64,000 bases of DNA from Streptococcus cuniculi (lineage in GTDB: Bacteria; Bacillota; Bacilli; Lactobacillales; Streptococcaceae). A program made the position numbers and the translations under genes. Location of the stretch: the NCBI RefSeq assembly GCF_001921845.1, contig NZ_MSJM01000007.1, forward strand, positions 62,001 through 126,000, given 5' to 3'. Below are positions 55,219 through 63,674 of this stretch, piece by piece (positions within the stretch are counted from its first letter, which is position 1; every line of letters begins with the position of its first letter). A model generated the notes under the pieces. It was not told the DNA's origin. It saw only the letters and a program-made list of their open reading frames with translations, and searched no databases.

Positions 55219-56194
55219 AAAGCCCCTCCTCGTAAATGCGCTTGACAATCTGCTCGATCGTGACCTCTTTCATGGTCACATCCTCAATCGGGTATTGGGC
55301 AAAAGCCAGCTGGATGATGTGGGCATTGCTATGGTGTTCGGTCTGGTAATGAATCTCAAAATGATGCGAATCGATTTGCTCCCATTCAAGATGGGGAGCT
55401 TGTAGCGGTGCTTCAATGGCAGCATGGGTCGTAAAGGCAATCGTTTTGACCTTGGAAAAGTTGGTTCTCAAATGTTCTAGGCTTCCGTCATAGACCTTTT
55501 GCCCCTTATCAATGATGACAATCCGCTCGCAGAGGCTTTCAATATCCTGCATGTCATGGGAGGTAATCAGGAAGGTTGTCTGGTATTCCTCATTCATGGT
55601 GCGGATGAAGTCGCGAATCAGCTCCTTGACACCAGCGTCAAGTCCGATGGTTGGTTCATCCAGAAAGACAACGGCAGGCTGGTGGAGGAAAATGGCCGCA
55701 AATTCACACTTAACCCGCTGACCGAGAGAAAGGTTGCGGACAGGTTGGTGGAGAATCGTCCCTAATTCCAAGAGCTCCGTCAGGCGTTTGAGGCGTTCTT
55801 GGTAAAGCGAATCTGGAACATCGTAAATCTTGGCATGAAGAAAAAAGGATTCGATGACAGGGATGTCCCATCTAAGGTGGGATTTCTGACCAAACAAGAC
55901 ACCGATTTGCCGATTGACAGCTGTCCGATTCTTGGCAGGCGCAAGACCATTGATGAAGACCTGTCCCTCATCAGGATAGAGCACCCCTGTTAGCATCTTA
56001 ATGGTCGTTGATTTCCCGCTCCCATTTGAGCCGATATAGCCAATGATTTCACCTTTTTGGACGGTTAGGGAAATGTCCTTAACAGCTGGGATATAGCGTT
56101 TTTTAGGATGGAAAAAAGACTTAATCGAACCTATTAAGCCAGCTTCTTTATCCACAATTGCGTAAGTTTTTGATACATGATGTGCTTCAATCAT
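55211..56194 (-). CDS. ABC exporter ATP-binding protein (daunorubicin-resistance-like)
   Basis: The 327-residue ATPase has Walker A GYIGSNGSGKSTTIKMLTG, the Q loop with GVLFGQKSHLRWDIP, signature NLSLGQRVKCEFAAIFLH, Walker B VVFLDEPTIGLD and switch ITSHDMQDIE. The C-terminal 100 residues are the extension typical of this exporter class. First gene of the three-gene operon. Confidence 0.9.
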   Translation of the reverse strand: MIEAHHVSKTYAIVDKEAGLIGSIKSFFHPKKRYIPAVKDISLTVQKGEIIGYIGSNGSGKSTTIKMLTGVLYPDEGQVFINGLAPAKNRTAVNRQIGVLFGQKSHLRWDIPVIESFFLHAKIYDVPDSLYQERLKRLTELLELGTILHQPVRNLSLGQRVKCEFAAIFLHQPAVVFLDEPTIGLDAGVKELIRDFIRTMNEEYQTTFLITSHDMQDIESLCERIVIIDKGQKVYDGSLEHLRTNFSKVKTIAFTTHAAIEAPLQAPHLEWEQIDSHHFEIHYQTEHHSNAHIIQLAFAQYPIEDVTMKEVTIEQIVKRIYEEGLYD

Positions 56195-56361
56195 AGCGCC
56201 TCCTTACAGGCTAGAAGTATTCAACAGAGAAAACGTTTGCATTAACTATGTTAGCACTTTTATATTGGAAATGCAAGAGATTATCGGTTGTAAAGGAAAA
56301 GGGAGAGAAACCCGTTTGTCAATGGCAGAAAGTAGAGTTTTCGCCCCATGTCTATTTCAAC

Positions 56362-56395
56362 TAAAAAAGAGGCGAGACTATTTGTCTCAACCCCG
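56362..56395 (-). terminator. Terminator of the TetR gene
   Basis: On the minus strand GAGACAAATAGTCTC forms a hairpin, followed by GCCTCTTTTTT. The rest of 56195-56361 shows no clear feature besides T-rich DNA. Confidence 0.7.
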
Positions 56396-56401
56396 AGCTT
56401 G

Positions 56402-56935
56402 TTATGGTAATAATTTCATGACCAAGCCCGTCATTTCAGTTGGTGATTCGGTCTTTCCCTTGTTAATCCAAGCCTGGACAATCCCAAAGAAGGCATTGGC
56501 AAAGTAGATGCTACGGTAGTCTTTTTCCACTTCTGATAAGGCGTCAAGGCTACTACTGTCTGTCACATCATTGCTGATGAAGAGGCGGACCTTGTTGATG
56601 AGAAAGGCTTGGATTTCCTGACTGCCGTTGTGGGTGAGAAGGGCAGAGAGGAGTTGCTCCCGGTAGAGGAGGACAAAGATTTCAAGAAAGACCTCTTGCC
56701 GATCGCGTTCATACTGGGTGACAATATCTTCTAGCTCCACAAACAGGGCTTCTTGATAGGCTTCGATTAGCTGGTATTTGTCCCGATAATGGGTGTAAAA
56801 ACTAGAGCGACTGATGCCCGCTGTTTGGGCGAGATGCGTGGTCGTAATCTCGTTAAAGCGCTGGTGCTGTAAGCAGCTTACCATGGCCTCTAAGATGGCT
56901 TTTTTTGTTTCTTCTCGTCGTGTATCTGTGCCCAT
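56402..56935 (-). CDS. TetR-family transcriptional regulator
   Basis: The 177-residue regulator has an N-terminal HTH (ETKKAILEAMVSCLQHQRFNEITTTHLAQTAGISRSSFYTHYRDKYQLI) and an all-helical ligand domain. It is divergent to the YhgE/Pip gene; two near-identical palindromes in the intergenic region are likely its operators, so it probably represses itself and the exporter-like neighbour. Confidence 0.9.
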   Translation of the reverse strand: MGTDTRREETKKAILEAMVSCLQHQRFNEITTTHLAQTAGISRSSFYTHYRDKYQLIEAYQEALFVELEDIVTQYERDRQEVFLEIFVLLYREQLLSALLTHNGSQEIQAFLINKVRLFISNDVTDSSSLDALSEVEKDYRSIYFANAFFGIVQAWINKGKTESPTEMTGLVMKLLP

Positions 56936-56955
56936 CTCTTCTCCTTTTGTACAAT

Positions 56956-56974
56956 TTTAGACAATGTGTCTAAA
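56956..56974. promoter_or_regulatory. TetR operator, copy 1
   Basis: TTTAGACA-ATG-TGTCTAAA is a perfect 8-bp inverted repeat, 21 bp before the TetR start codon. Confidence 0.82.
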
Positions 56975-57031
56975 AACGGTCTATCAAACTTGATTTTGCT
57001 TTCTAGCTTTGTATAATATACTATATCACAT

Positions 57032-57050
57032 TTTGGACAGTGTGTCTAAA
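57032..57050. promoter_or_regulatory. TetR operator, copy 2
   Basis: TTTGGACA-GTG-TGTCTAAA differs from copy 1 in only two positions. It lies downstream of the YhgE/Pip promoter (TTGATT at 56990, 16 bp, TATAAT at 57012) and just before its Shine-Dalgarno, a position suited to block transcription. Confidence 0.8.
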
Positions 57051-57060
57051 GGAGAATATC

Positions 57061-59529
57061 ATGTTAGAACAAATCAAGTATGCCTTAAAAAAACCAAGTT
57101 TATGGGTTGTGATGATTGGCGTTGCCTGCATTCCTGCCCTCTATAATCTGAGCTTTTTAACCTCCATGTGGGATCCCTATGGCAATGTCAAACACCTACC
57201 TGTTGCGGTGGTCAATGAGGATCAACCGTCTGCATTTCAAGGAAAAGACCTCACAATTGGTCAGGATATGGTAGAGTCAATGAAAGAGGGTGAGAGCCTT
57301 GATTTTCATTTTGTCTCAAGTGAAGATGCGGAAAAAGGTTTGACAGACGGCGATTATTACATGGTCGTCACCCTGCCAGCTGACCTTTCTCAAAAAGCAG
57401 CTACCCTCTTGACAGATAAGCCAGAACCACTCACCATCCATTATCAGACGTCAAAAGGTCACAGCTTTGTCGCTGCAAAAATGGGCGAATCAGCCATGAA
57501 CAAATTAGAAGAAACGGTGTCTGAAAAGATAACCAACACCTATACCAGTGCCGTCTTTTCTAGTATGTCGCAGTTGCAAGGTGGCTTACATCAAGCCGCA
57601 AGCGGAGCGCAAGAACTTAGCCAAGGAAGTCTAGCGCTGGCAAGAGGTGGGGAAACCTTGGAAAAAGGCTTAAATAGGCTAGCCACTTCAACGCAGACCC
57701 TATCGGACGGAGCGGATCAGCTTCAGTCAGGTCTTGTTCAATATACGGACGGTGTGGCTCAAGCGGCAACTGGTGGGACAACCCTTGTAAACGGCTTACT
57801 TCCTTATACAAATGGTGTAGAAAGTCTAGCAGGGGGAGCAACCCAGCTCAATGACAAATCAGCTGATTTGCTGGCAGGAGTTCGTCAATTACAGTCTAAT
57901 CAAGACCAGGTTCAAGAGTTGGTGAACGGAGCCAATCGCATCAGCGATAGTTTGTCACAATTAGCTACCGCAACAGCTTCCTCAAAAGAGCGGGAGGCAC
58001 AGCTAGCCAGCTTGGTTCAAGGACTTTCCAGCTTGCAAGCAGGCATCAATGACTTGAACACGCGCGTATCAGGATTGAGCCTTCCAAGTGTAGATACAGC
58101 GACTATTACCACTAGTTTACAGACGATTGGAGCTCAAGCTCAAGCGATTATTGCCTCTAGTCAGGCAGATAAAGATGCTAATGTTGCTGCCCTTCAAGCA
58201 ACGGCTGCTTATCAGGCTATGGATAGCAACCAACAGGCAGAATTAGTGGCAGCGATTCAGTCTAGTCCATCCACTACCATGTCGCAGGCGCAAATGATGT
58301 TACAGGAACTTGCCCGTATGCAAGAAAGCCTTGCGGCCTTGGGAAATGCAGGTGAGTTGACAGGTCAAGTGGCGGCCTTGCAAGCAGGCGTAGAACAGTT
58401 GGCGGCAGGTGCCAATCAAGCCTTGCCAGGGGCTACTACGGCGATTACAGAATTATCTAGCGGGCTTCGTCAAGCAAATGGCGCTCTTTCCCAATTGGCA
58501 TCAGGTAGTCAAGCCTTAGCAGGAGGAGTCGGTCAGTTGCAGTCTGGGCTTTCAAGCGGTAGCGAGCGCTTAGTCCAAGGCGTGACTCTCTATACTGATG
58601 CAGTTGGTCAATTAAATAGTGGTGCTACCCAATTAGCCGCAAACAATGCCAAGGTCATGGCAGGCGCAGACCAATTGGCATCAGGTCTTGCGACCCTGAA
58701 CAGCAATTCTGCAACTCTGGTGAACGGTGCAGGACGATTAGCAGACGGTTCTAGTCAATTGCAGGCAGGCGCTAGCCAACTGCAAAATGGTAGTCAAGAG
58801 TTGGTTGCTGGAGTTGGTAAACTTCAAGTAGGAACCGACACCCTAGCAAGCTCCTTGAGCAAGGCGCATGAGCAGCTCTCTCTTGTCTCTGTTGAGCGTG
58901 GCAATGCAGATGCCCTATCAAATCCAGTTACCCTTTCTCACAAAGATACAGACGAGGTCCCAACTAATGGAGTAGGTATGGCGCCGTATATGGTGTCTGT
59001 TGCCTTAATGGTCGTAGCCCTTTCAACCAATGTCATCTTTGCAAAGCGCATTGACGGAAAAGAATACACATCACGTTCAGAGTGGGCCGTGAATAAACTG
59101 GTCATCAATGGTACGATTACGACATTAGCCAGTGCGATTTTGTATGGAGTGTTGCATTTGATTGGGGTGGAACCGAGTCATCCGCTTGCGACTTTTGGTC
59201 TGATTCTCCTTGCAGCATGGGTCTTCATGGCCTTGGTCACAGCCTTGATTGGCTGGAACAATCACTTGGGTTCCTTTGCTTCTCTCATCATCTTATTGTT
59301 GCAATTGGGGTCTAGCGCTGGAACGTATCCGATTGAGTTAAGTCCAAGCTTTTTCCAAAGAGTGCAGCCTTATCTACCGATGACCTATACGGTATCAGGT
59401 CTTCGTCAGACCATTTCCATGGGCAGTCACATTGGCCATCAAGTGACCATCTTGAGCTTCTTTCTTATCGGCTTTATGGTGGCAGGTCTTCTTCTCTTTC
59501 GTCCCGACCAAGTTCAAGCTGAACAATAA
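57061..59529 (+). CDS. YhgE/Pip-family membrane protein
   Basis: The 822-residue protein has an N-terminal membrane helix (SLWVVMIGVACIPALYNL), a large extracytoplasmic part rich in Ala, Ser, Gln and Gly with heptad-like repeats (GATQLNDKSADL, LASGSQALAGGVGQLQSG, LADGSSQLQAGASQLQNG), and about five C-terminal helices. This is the plan of YhgE/Pip (phage infection protein) and of EsaA-like proteins. The ATG at 57061 follows AAAGGAG. Function is uncertain: phage receptor in Lactococcus, secretion or drug export elsewhere. Likely controlled by the divergent TetR gene. Confidence 0.88.
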   Translation: MLEQIKYALKKPSLWVVMIGVACIPALYNLSFLTSMWDPYGNVKHLPVAVVNEDQPSAFQGKDLTIGQDMVESMKEGESLDFHFVSSEDAEKGLTDGDYYMVVTLPADLSQKAATLLTDKPEPLTIHYQTSKGHSFVAAKMGESAMNKLEETVSEKITNTYTSAVFSSMSQLQGGLHQAASGAQELSQGSLALARGGETLEKGLNRLATSTQTLSDGADQLQSGLVQYTDGVAQAATGGTTLVNGLLPYTNGVESLAGGATQLNDKSADLLAGVRQLQSNQDQVQELVNGANRISDSLSQLATATASSKEREAQLASLVQGLSSLQAGINDLNTRVSGLSLPSVDTATITTSLQTIGAQAQAIIASSQADKDANVAALQATAAYQAMDSNQQAELVAAIQSSPSTTMSQAQMMLQELARMQESLAALGNAGELTGQVAALQAGVEQLAAGANQALPGATTAITELSSGLRQANGALSQLASGSQALAGGVGQLQSGLSSGSERLVQGVTLYTDAVGQLNSGATQLAANNAKVMAGADQLASGLATLNSNSATLVNGAGRLADGSSQLQAGASQLQNGSQELVAGVGKLQVGTDTLASSLSKAHEQLSLVSVERGNADALSNPVTLSHKDTDEVPTNGVGMAPYMVSVALMVVALSTNVIFAKRIDGKEYTSRSEWAVNKLVINGTITTLASAILYGVLHLIGVEPSHPLATFGLILLAAWVFMALVTALIGWNNHLGSFASLIILLLQLGSSAGTYPIELSPSFFQRVQPYLPMTYTVSGLRQTISMGSHIGHQVTILSFFLIGFMVAGLLLFRPDQVQAEQ

Positions 59530-59998
59530 GAGGGAGTGGGACTCAATCGTGATTTCGTAGAAATCGATTTTGTAGTCCTCGCTCTCTAGTTTCTAGGCTC
59601 GGGTATCAACAGTCACTCCCCTGACTGTCCTCGCTCTCTAGAGTTTCTGGGCTCGGGTATCAACAGTCACTCCCCTGGCTGTCCTCGCTCTCTAGTTTCT
59701 AAGCTCGGGTATCAACAGTCACTCCCCTGACTGTTGATATCCGCAAGGTTGACTTGCTTCCACAATCGAGAATTGTGGAAGGTTGGAAATAAGGCTAGCG
59801 AACGATTCTTCGCTAGCCTCTTTAATAGAATATTGATTTATCAATGTCATGGATAAGTTGCTCACAACTTTCTGTTCTCTTCAATGCTCCACTGGAGCAT
59901 TGAACCCAGCGACAAGCCTCGCTTTCTAGTTTCTAGGTTCAGGTATCAATAGTCACTCCCCTGACTATTGATATACGTCAAACTGCTCAAATTATAAA
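59530..59998. repeat. Modular repeat family R, long array
   Basis: Four 28-bp cores (about 59577, 59629, 59683 and 59917), each followed by a hairpin such as ATCAACAGTCA-CTCCCC-TGACTGTTGAT or ATCAATAGTCA-CTCCCC-TGACTATTGAT. A CCACAATCGAGAATTGTGG hairpin and a GGCTAGCGAA hairpin lie at 59759-59817. No coding function. Confidence 0.85.
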
Positions 59999-60001
59999 AA
60001 T

Positions 60002-60037
60002 AAGGAGGTTGGGTAATTATGTCCCAGCCTCTTTTGT
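60002..60037. terminator. Terminator before the S66 fragment
   Basis: AGGAGGTTGGG pairs with CCCAGCCTCTT around a TAATTATGT loop, with A and T runs on the two sides. Confidence 0.75.
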
Positions 60038-60046
60038 TATAGTCCT

Positions 60047-60592
60047 TTAGTTTTCTTCTATATGAACGGTCATGGCCTTGGTGTCAACGCTAACGGTCGC
60101 TCCAATGGTCACCGTAAAGAGGGGCTGGGTGTGGGCAAAGTCCATATCGTAAATCACTGGAATCGTCCTTAAGACAGGATATTTGTCTAGAATGTAGAGA
60201 AGAAGCTCTTCGGTCATTTGACATTCTTTTGGAAAACGGCCGATAAGGACGGCTTTTGGCTCTGAATAGGCTTGGAGCAGGGCTGCTAGTGCTCGGTCAA
60301 AGTTGAAATAATCATCTTCTTCGGCTTCTTCTAAAAAGAGAATGTAATCTGTATCTTGCGGTGCATAAGGCGTGCCACGAAGGAGCGAGAAGGTCGAGAG
60401 ATTACCACCGATAGCAGTAGCTTGTGCTTGTCCGTGGTTATACACTTTCCACTCGGTCTGGTGGAAGGTCATCTCTGCATCAGGCAGATACCAGGCGTTA
60501 CTGCCCCATTCTTGGCTGGGGGTGAGGTCGTATGAAGTCTGGCTCAAGGCTGTTAACCAGCTTTCTGTCTGATAGTCTTGGAGGGCCTCCAT
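60047..60592 (-). pseudogene. C-terminal part of an S66 peptidase (MccF/LD-carboxypeptidase-like), cut by the prophage
   Basis: The 181 codons encode the second domain of an S66 serine peptidase: AIGGNLSTFSLLRGTPYAP, DYILFLEEAEEDDYFNFDRALAALLQ, KAVLIGRFPKE, and the late catalytic-His region DMDFAHTQPLFTVTIGATV. The frame continues upstream without an ATG as NPVLRPSIKM, in agreement with family sequence, until about 60613. The N-terminal domain with the nucleophile Ser is missing and should lie beyond the right end of the prophage. Intact enzymes cleave LD-peptides in wall recycling or inactivate microcin C. The fragment alone should be inactive. Confidence 0.85.
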
Positions 60593-60617
60593 TTTAATGC
60601 TGGGTCTTAAAACAGGG
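60593..60617. other. Probable prophage attachment junction (attL)
   Basis: The S66 family sequence PVLRPS is still present here on the left side, while the integrase gene stop lies at 60618-60620. The chromosome-prophage crossover therefore falls in or next to this 25-bp stretch. Serine integrases use a very short core, so the exact bases cannot be fixed without the other end. Confidence 0.65.
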
Positions 60618-62051
60618 TTAAAAGTTGAAAAAAATATCTATACCTTCTTTGGTTGCCTCAACCCTTGATATTACAAGCTCTACAGCCTGTTTTTGTGTAT
60701 CGTAGTCAGCGGTCAGTACGTCTGGGAATGCTAGAAAGGTGTCTATTTTTTTGCGTAATTCATCTTCTCTTGTTGTAGCTGACAAGAGTTTTATTTGTTC
60801 TTCCATGAACTCATTTTCGTTTAGTAGTGATTTTGATTGCTGTTTCAGATCATCAAGAGAAATAAGGTCATTCAAATATAGGTCATTTAATTTTGATAGC
60901 TTTGATGTATTTTGCTTTATCTTTTTTTCATAGGTTGCTATTTTGTTATGCAGCTCATTGTCCTCAGCAGGTTTGATGTCTTTTAACTTTTCAGGATTTT
61001 GTTGTAACTTTGCCACCTCATTCAGGATATACCCCTCCAGTACAGATTGTTTGAAACGTGGGTTTGTACACTCCCCTGTACCCCTAGATCTTGTGTTAGG
61101 GCAAAAGAACGAGATAGACCGTATGCCAGTAAGTTTATTTTTCTTATCTTTTTCTGACTTTAGGTGTGCTCCACATAGACCACAGTAACAAATTTTAGAG
61201 CCGATATATTTTCTTTGAAATGGGGGAACCCATTCAGCGTTATGATATTTTGCCAGCCTCTTTTTTCGTTCAAGTTGAGCGAGTTCAAAAGTTTTTTTAT
61301 CTATGATGGGAGTGTGTTTAGCTTGGTAAGTTTGCCCCATGTATTTCATCATTCCACAATATACAGGGTTGTCAATGATAACTGTGACAGCGTGGTGTTT
61401 CCAATCATGATTTTTACCGTGATAATTCATTGAGTTCAATTTTTGAACAATTTTATTAACTGAGGCCCCTTTTAGGAACTCACTATATATCATTTCAACT
61501 ATCGGAGCTTTAACCTCATCTAGCTCTAGGTCGCCTGTTTCTTTGTTGTAATTGTAAGCAAAGGGAGGCATTCCCCAAGACATAGCTTTCCCAGCTTTCG
61601 CCCTACCGATTTTCCCCATCATCATTCTTTCTGCAATGTTTGCCCTATCTAGTTCAGCGTATGCTGATAGCATACCAAAAACCATTTTTCCAACTGGGGT
61701 AGAGGCGTCAAAGTTCTCTGTAAAGCTGACTAATCTAATACCGTTTGGATTGAAAACATCTTCTACAAGCACAATATTCTCTTTTTGAGAGCGTCCAAGC
61801 CGTTTCAAGTCGTATATGAGTACAATGTCGAATAATTTTCGTTTAGCGTCTCTAGTGAGTCGTTCTATCTCTGGTCTGTGCATATTTTTTCCAGAAATCC
61901 CTGGATCAACATACACATCATAAAGAGTCCACTCTTTCAATTTGCAGTAGTTTGTCAATAAGTCAACTTGTTCATCAAGTGAATAGCCATCATCTACCTG
62001 TCCTTGTGTGCTGACACGGACATAGATAGCCACTTTATTCCTGTCCATCAT
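60618..62051 (-). CDS. int: Large serine recombinase (prophage integrase)
   Basis: A 477-residue serine integrase. The resolvase domain begins KVAIYVRVSTQGQVDDGYSLDEQVDLL (catalytic Ser in VRVSTQ) and includes IYDLKRLGRSQKENI and MLSAYAELDRANIAERMMMGK. The recombinase domain (PPFAYNYNKETGDLELDE) and a zinc ribbon (CYCGLCGAHL, then CPNTRSRG) follow, with a C-terminal coiled coil. Start ATG 62051 behind GAGGT. It is the last gene at the left prophage edge, reading outward. Confidence 0.95.
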   Translation of the reverse strand: MMDRNKVAIYVRVSTQGQVDDGYSLDEQVDLLTNYCKLKEWTLYDVYVDPGISGKNMHRPEIERLTRDAKRKLFDIVLIYDLKRLGRSQKENIVLVEDVFNPNGIRLVSFTENFDASTPVGKMVFGMLSAYAELDRANIAERMMMGKIGRAKAGKAMSWGMPPFAYNYNKETGDLELDEVKAPIVEMIYSEFLKGASVNKIVQKLNSMNYHGKNHDWKHHAVTVIIDNPVYCGMMKYMGQTYQAKHTPIIDKKTFELAQLERKKRLAKYHNAEWVPPFQRKYIGSKICYCGLCGAHLKSEKDKKNKLTGIRSISFFCPNTRSRGTGECTNPRFKQSVLEGYILNEVAKLQQNPEKLKDIKPAEDNELHNKIATYEKKIKQNTSKLSKLNDLYLNDLISLDDLKQQSKSLLNENEFMEEQIKLLSATTREDELRKKIDTFLAFPDVLTADYDTQKQAVELVISRVEATKEGIDIFFNF

Positions 62052-62107
62052 AATAGTACCTCTTTCAAAATTTCCTAAAAAATGATAAAATGGGTACAAG
62101 AAAACAC

Positions 62108-62135
62108 CTCAAAAGATAGCCTCTTTTGAAAGTTT
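62108..62135 (-). terminator. Terminator of the prophage membrane protein gene
   Basis: On the minus strand TCAAAAGA and TCTTTTGA pair around GGCTA, followed by GGTGTTTTC. A separate hairpin with a T run on the plus strand (CACGCTCT and AGAGCGTG, 62151-62193) lies beside it. Confidence 0.65.
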
Positions 62136-62196
62136 TCCTGAATACCTGCCTCACGCTCTGAGTCGCCAAACTTTGAGAGCGTGGGGCTTTTTTTAT

Positions 62197-62727
62197 TTAC
62201 TCAAAATCATATTCAAGCACATTGGTCATGTGTGACTGTGCCACTTTATTTCCTGCCTGATCGTATGCAGTGATGAAATATGATTTGTCTTCTTCTGTTT
62301 CTAAGAAAACAACCATATTGACAGCTCTGCTAACGCTATTCAAGACATCAGTTTTTTCTGTATCTGACAGAGTTGAAAAACTGTCATTGACAGTAGCATT
62401 GATAGCTCCATTATCTTTTAGTTTGAGTTCGTAGATGTGAGCTGTCCACTCATAGCCATCAGCTCCCTCTTGGTTGAACTGGACGCTTTCATTGAAACTA
62501 TCTGAGATTTTGACATTCATTTCAGCTACATCATAGGCAACCTTTTCAGAGCTTTGTTCAGTTGTCTCAGTAGATGAGCTTTCAGATGTCGAACTCTGCT
62601 CAGTAGTGGTAGTCTGAGTAGTCACTTGAGGTGTTTCCGTCTTAGGTGCAAGACCTAGAGCTTGTAAAATAAACCCAAGGGCAGCAAGGGCTAAAAAGCC
62701 CACTCCAAACAATTTCAATTTTTTCAT
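62197..62727 (-). CDS. Prophage membrane-anchored protein between integrase and repressor
   Basis: The 176-residue product has an N-terminal signal anchor (KKLKLFGVGFLALAALGFILQALG, no lipobox Cys), a Ser/Thr/Glu linker (TTTTEQSSTSESSSTETTEQSSE) and an extracellular domain of about 115 residues (EWTAHIYELKLKDNGAINATVND, NMVVFLETEEDKSYFITAYDQAGNKVAQ). No named family is recognised. In streptococcal phages this slot often holds lysogeny-expressed surface proteins such as Ltp of TP-J34, which block superinfection; that role is inferred here from position and layout. Confidence 0.7.
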   Translation of the reverse strand: MKKLKLFGVGFLALAALGFILQALGLAPKTETPQVTTQTTTTEQSSTSESSSTETTEQSSEKVAYDVAEMNVKISDSFNESVQFNQEGADGYEWTAHIYELKLKDNGAINATVNDSFSTLSDTEKTDVLNSVSRAVNMVVFLETEEDKSYFITAYDQAGNKVAQSHMTNVLEYDFE

Positions 62728-62742
62728 GATATTCTCCTTTGA

Positions 62743-63492
62743 TTATGGTTTATAGATGTCTACGACTTCTCCAATAGTTCTGATGTCATCATCTTCTGTT
62801 AGATAGATTTCCTCATAGCTATTGTTTAGACTTTGTAGGTACCAAGCTCCACTATAGTCACGCTTTAACTTTTTGACAAAGTTTTTGCCGTTTACCTGGA
62901 AGATGCCAATATCATTGATGTCCACCTGGCTTGTAACTTTGATAAAGAGTAGATCATTATCCTCTATCAATGGTTCCATGGAGTCGCCTGCTACTTTGGC
63001 AATGGTGTCATACTTTTTAGGAACGTCATTGGCACGCAGTCTAACCTCCATGTGCAGATTGTCCTCCTGGAATGTACCACGGCCAGCAGCAACCAGACCC
63101 TCAACATAATCAGTGACATAGTCCTCATTGTCTTCTGATTGGAACTTGTCAAAGATAGATGTTACTTTAGGTTTTTCTTGCTCCTCTAATTGAGCTTTGG
63201 CAAAGTCTAGGACTTTTTCTTTTCTAGATAATTCTAGTTTTTCGTATATAGGACCTAATTCAGCTTGAGCCTCGTTGTTTACTTTTTGGATCCCTAGTAA
63301 GTATTCAGGAGTAATGCCTAAAACTTTAGCAAAATCATCAGCCCTGTTTAACGGAAATTCCCTTGTTTTATTGAAATATCTAGACATGGTAGATTTTGCA
63401 ATTCCAACACGCCTAGCTAATTCACTCATTGACAACCCTTTTTCATCTATATTCTCTTGAATAAGTGAAATGATTTCATCATTAGTTCTCAT
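62743..63492 (-). CDS. Phage CI-like repressor with S24 peptidase domain
   Basis: The 249-residue repressor has an XRE-type HTH (LSMSELARRVGIAKSTMSRYFNKTREFPLNRADDFAKVLGIT) and a C-terminal LexA/S24 domain (AKVAGDSMEPLIEDNDLLFIKVTSQVDINDIGIFQVNGKNFVKKLKRDY) with the catalytic Ser in GDSMEP and Lys in FVKKL. The Ala-Gly self-cleavage site is probably in VAAGRG (residues about 130-135). It should be cleaved after DNA damage and keep the divergent lytic promoter off. Confidence 0.93.
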   Translation of the reverse strand: MRTNDEIISLIQENIDEKGLSMSELARRVGIAKSTMSRYFNKTREFPLNRADDFAKVLGITPEYLLGIQKVNNEAQAELGPIYEKLELSRKEKVLDFAKAQLEEQEKPKVTSIFDKFQSEDNEDYVTDYVEGLVAAGRGTFQEDNLHMEVRLRANDVPKKYDTIAKVAGDSMEPLIEDNDLLFIKVTSQVDINDIGIFQVNGKNFVKKLKRDYSGAWYLQSLNNSYEEIYLTEDDDIRTIGEVVDIYKP

Positions 63493-63521
63493 GTTTCTTT
63501 TTCCTTTGATTTGATGATTTT

Positions 63522-63550
63522 ATTATAACACCGTTCCCAAAAATATACAA
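63522..63550 (-). promoter_or_regulatory. Repressor promoter (leftward)
   Basis: On the minus strand TTGTAT, 17 bp, TATAAT (RC of ATTATA at 63522-63527). An operator half-site lies between the two boxes. Confidence 0.65.
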
Positions 63551-63557
63551 GAGGAAC
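63533..63557. promoter_or_regulatory. Operator half-sites in the repressor promoter
   Basis: GTTCC (63533-63537) and GGAAC (63553-63557), inverted, 15 bp apart, flanking the leftward promoter. Confidence 0.55.
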
Positions 63558-63596
63558 GATAAAAAACATTTTTTGTTATTTTTTTCAAAAAATGGG

Positions 63597-63626
63597 TTGA
63601 CAAAGTGGAACACATAGGTATATAAT
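63597..63626 (+). promoter_or_regulatory. Rightward (cro) promoter
   Basis: TTGACA (63597-63602), 18 bp, TATAAT (63621-63626). A GGAAC half-site (63607-63611) sits in the spacer and a full operator lies just downstream at 63633. Confidence 0.8.
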
Positions 63627-63632
63627 AAAATC

Positions 63633-63648
63633 GTTCCAAAACGGGAAC
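63633..63648. promoter_or_regulatory. Phage operator GTTCC-N6-GGAAC
   Basis: GTTCC (63633-63637), six bases, GGAAC (63644-63648). It lies between the rightward -10 and the Cro-like start codon. Confidence 0.7.
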
Positions 63649-63674
63649 CAAAATAACAAAAAGGAGAACACGGT

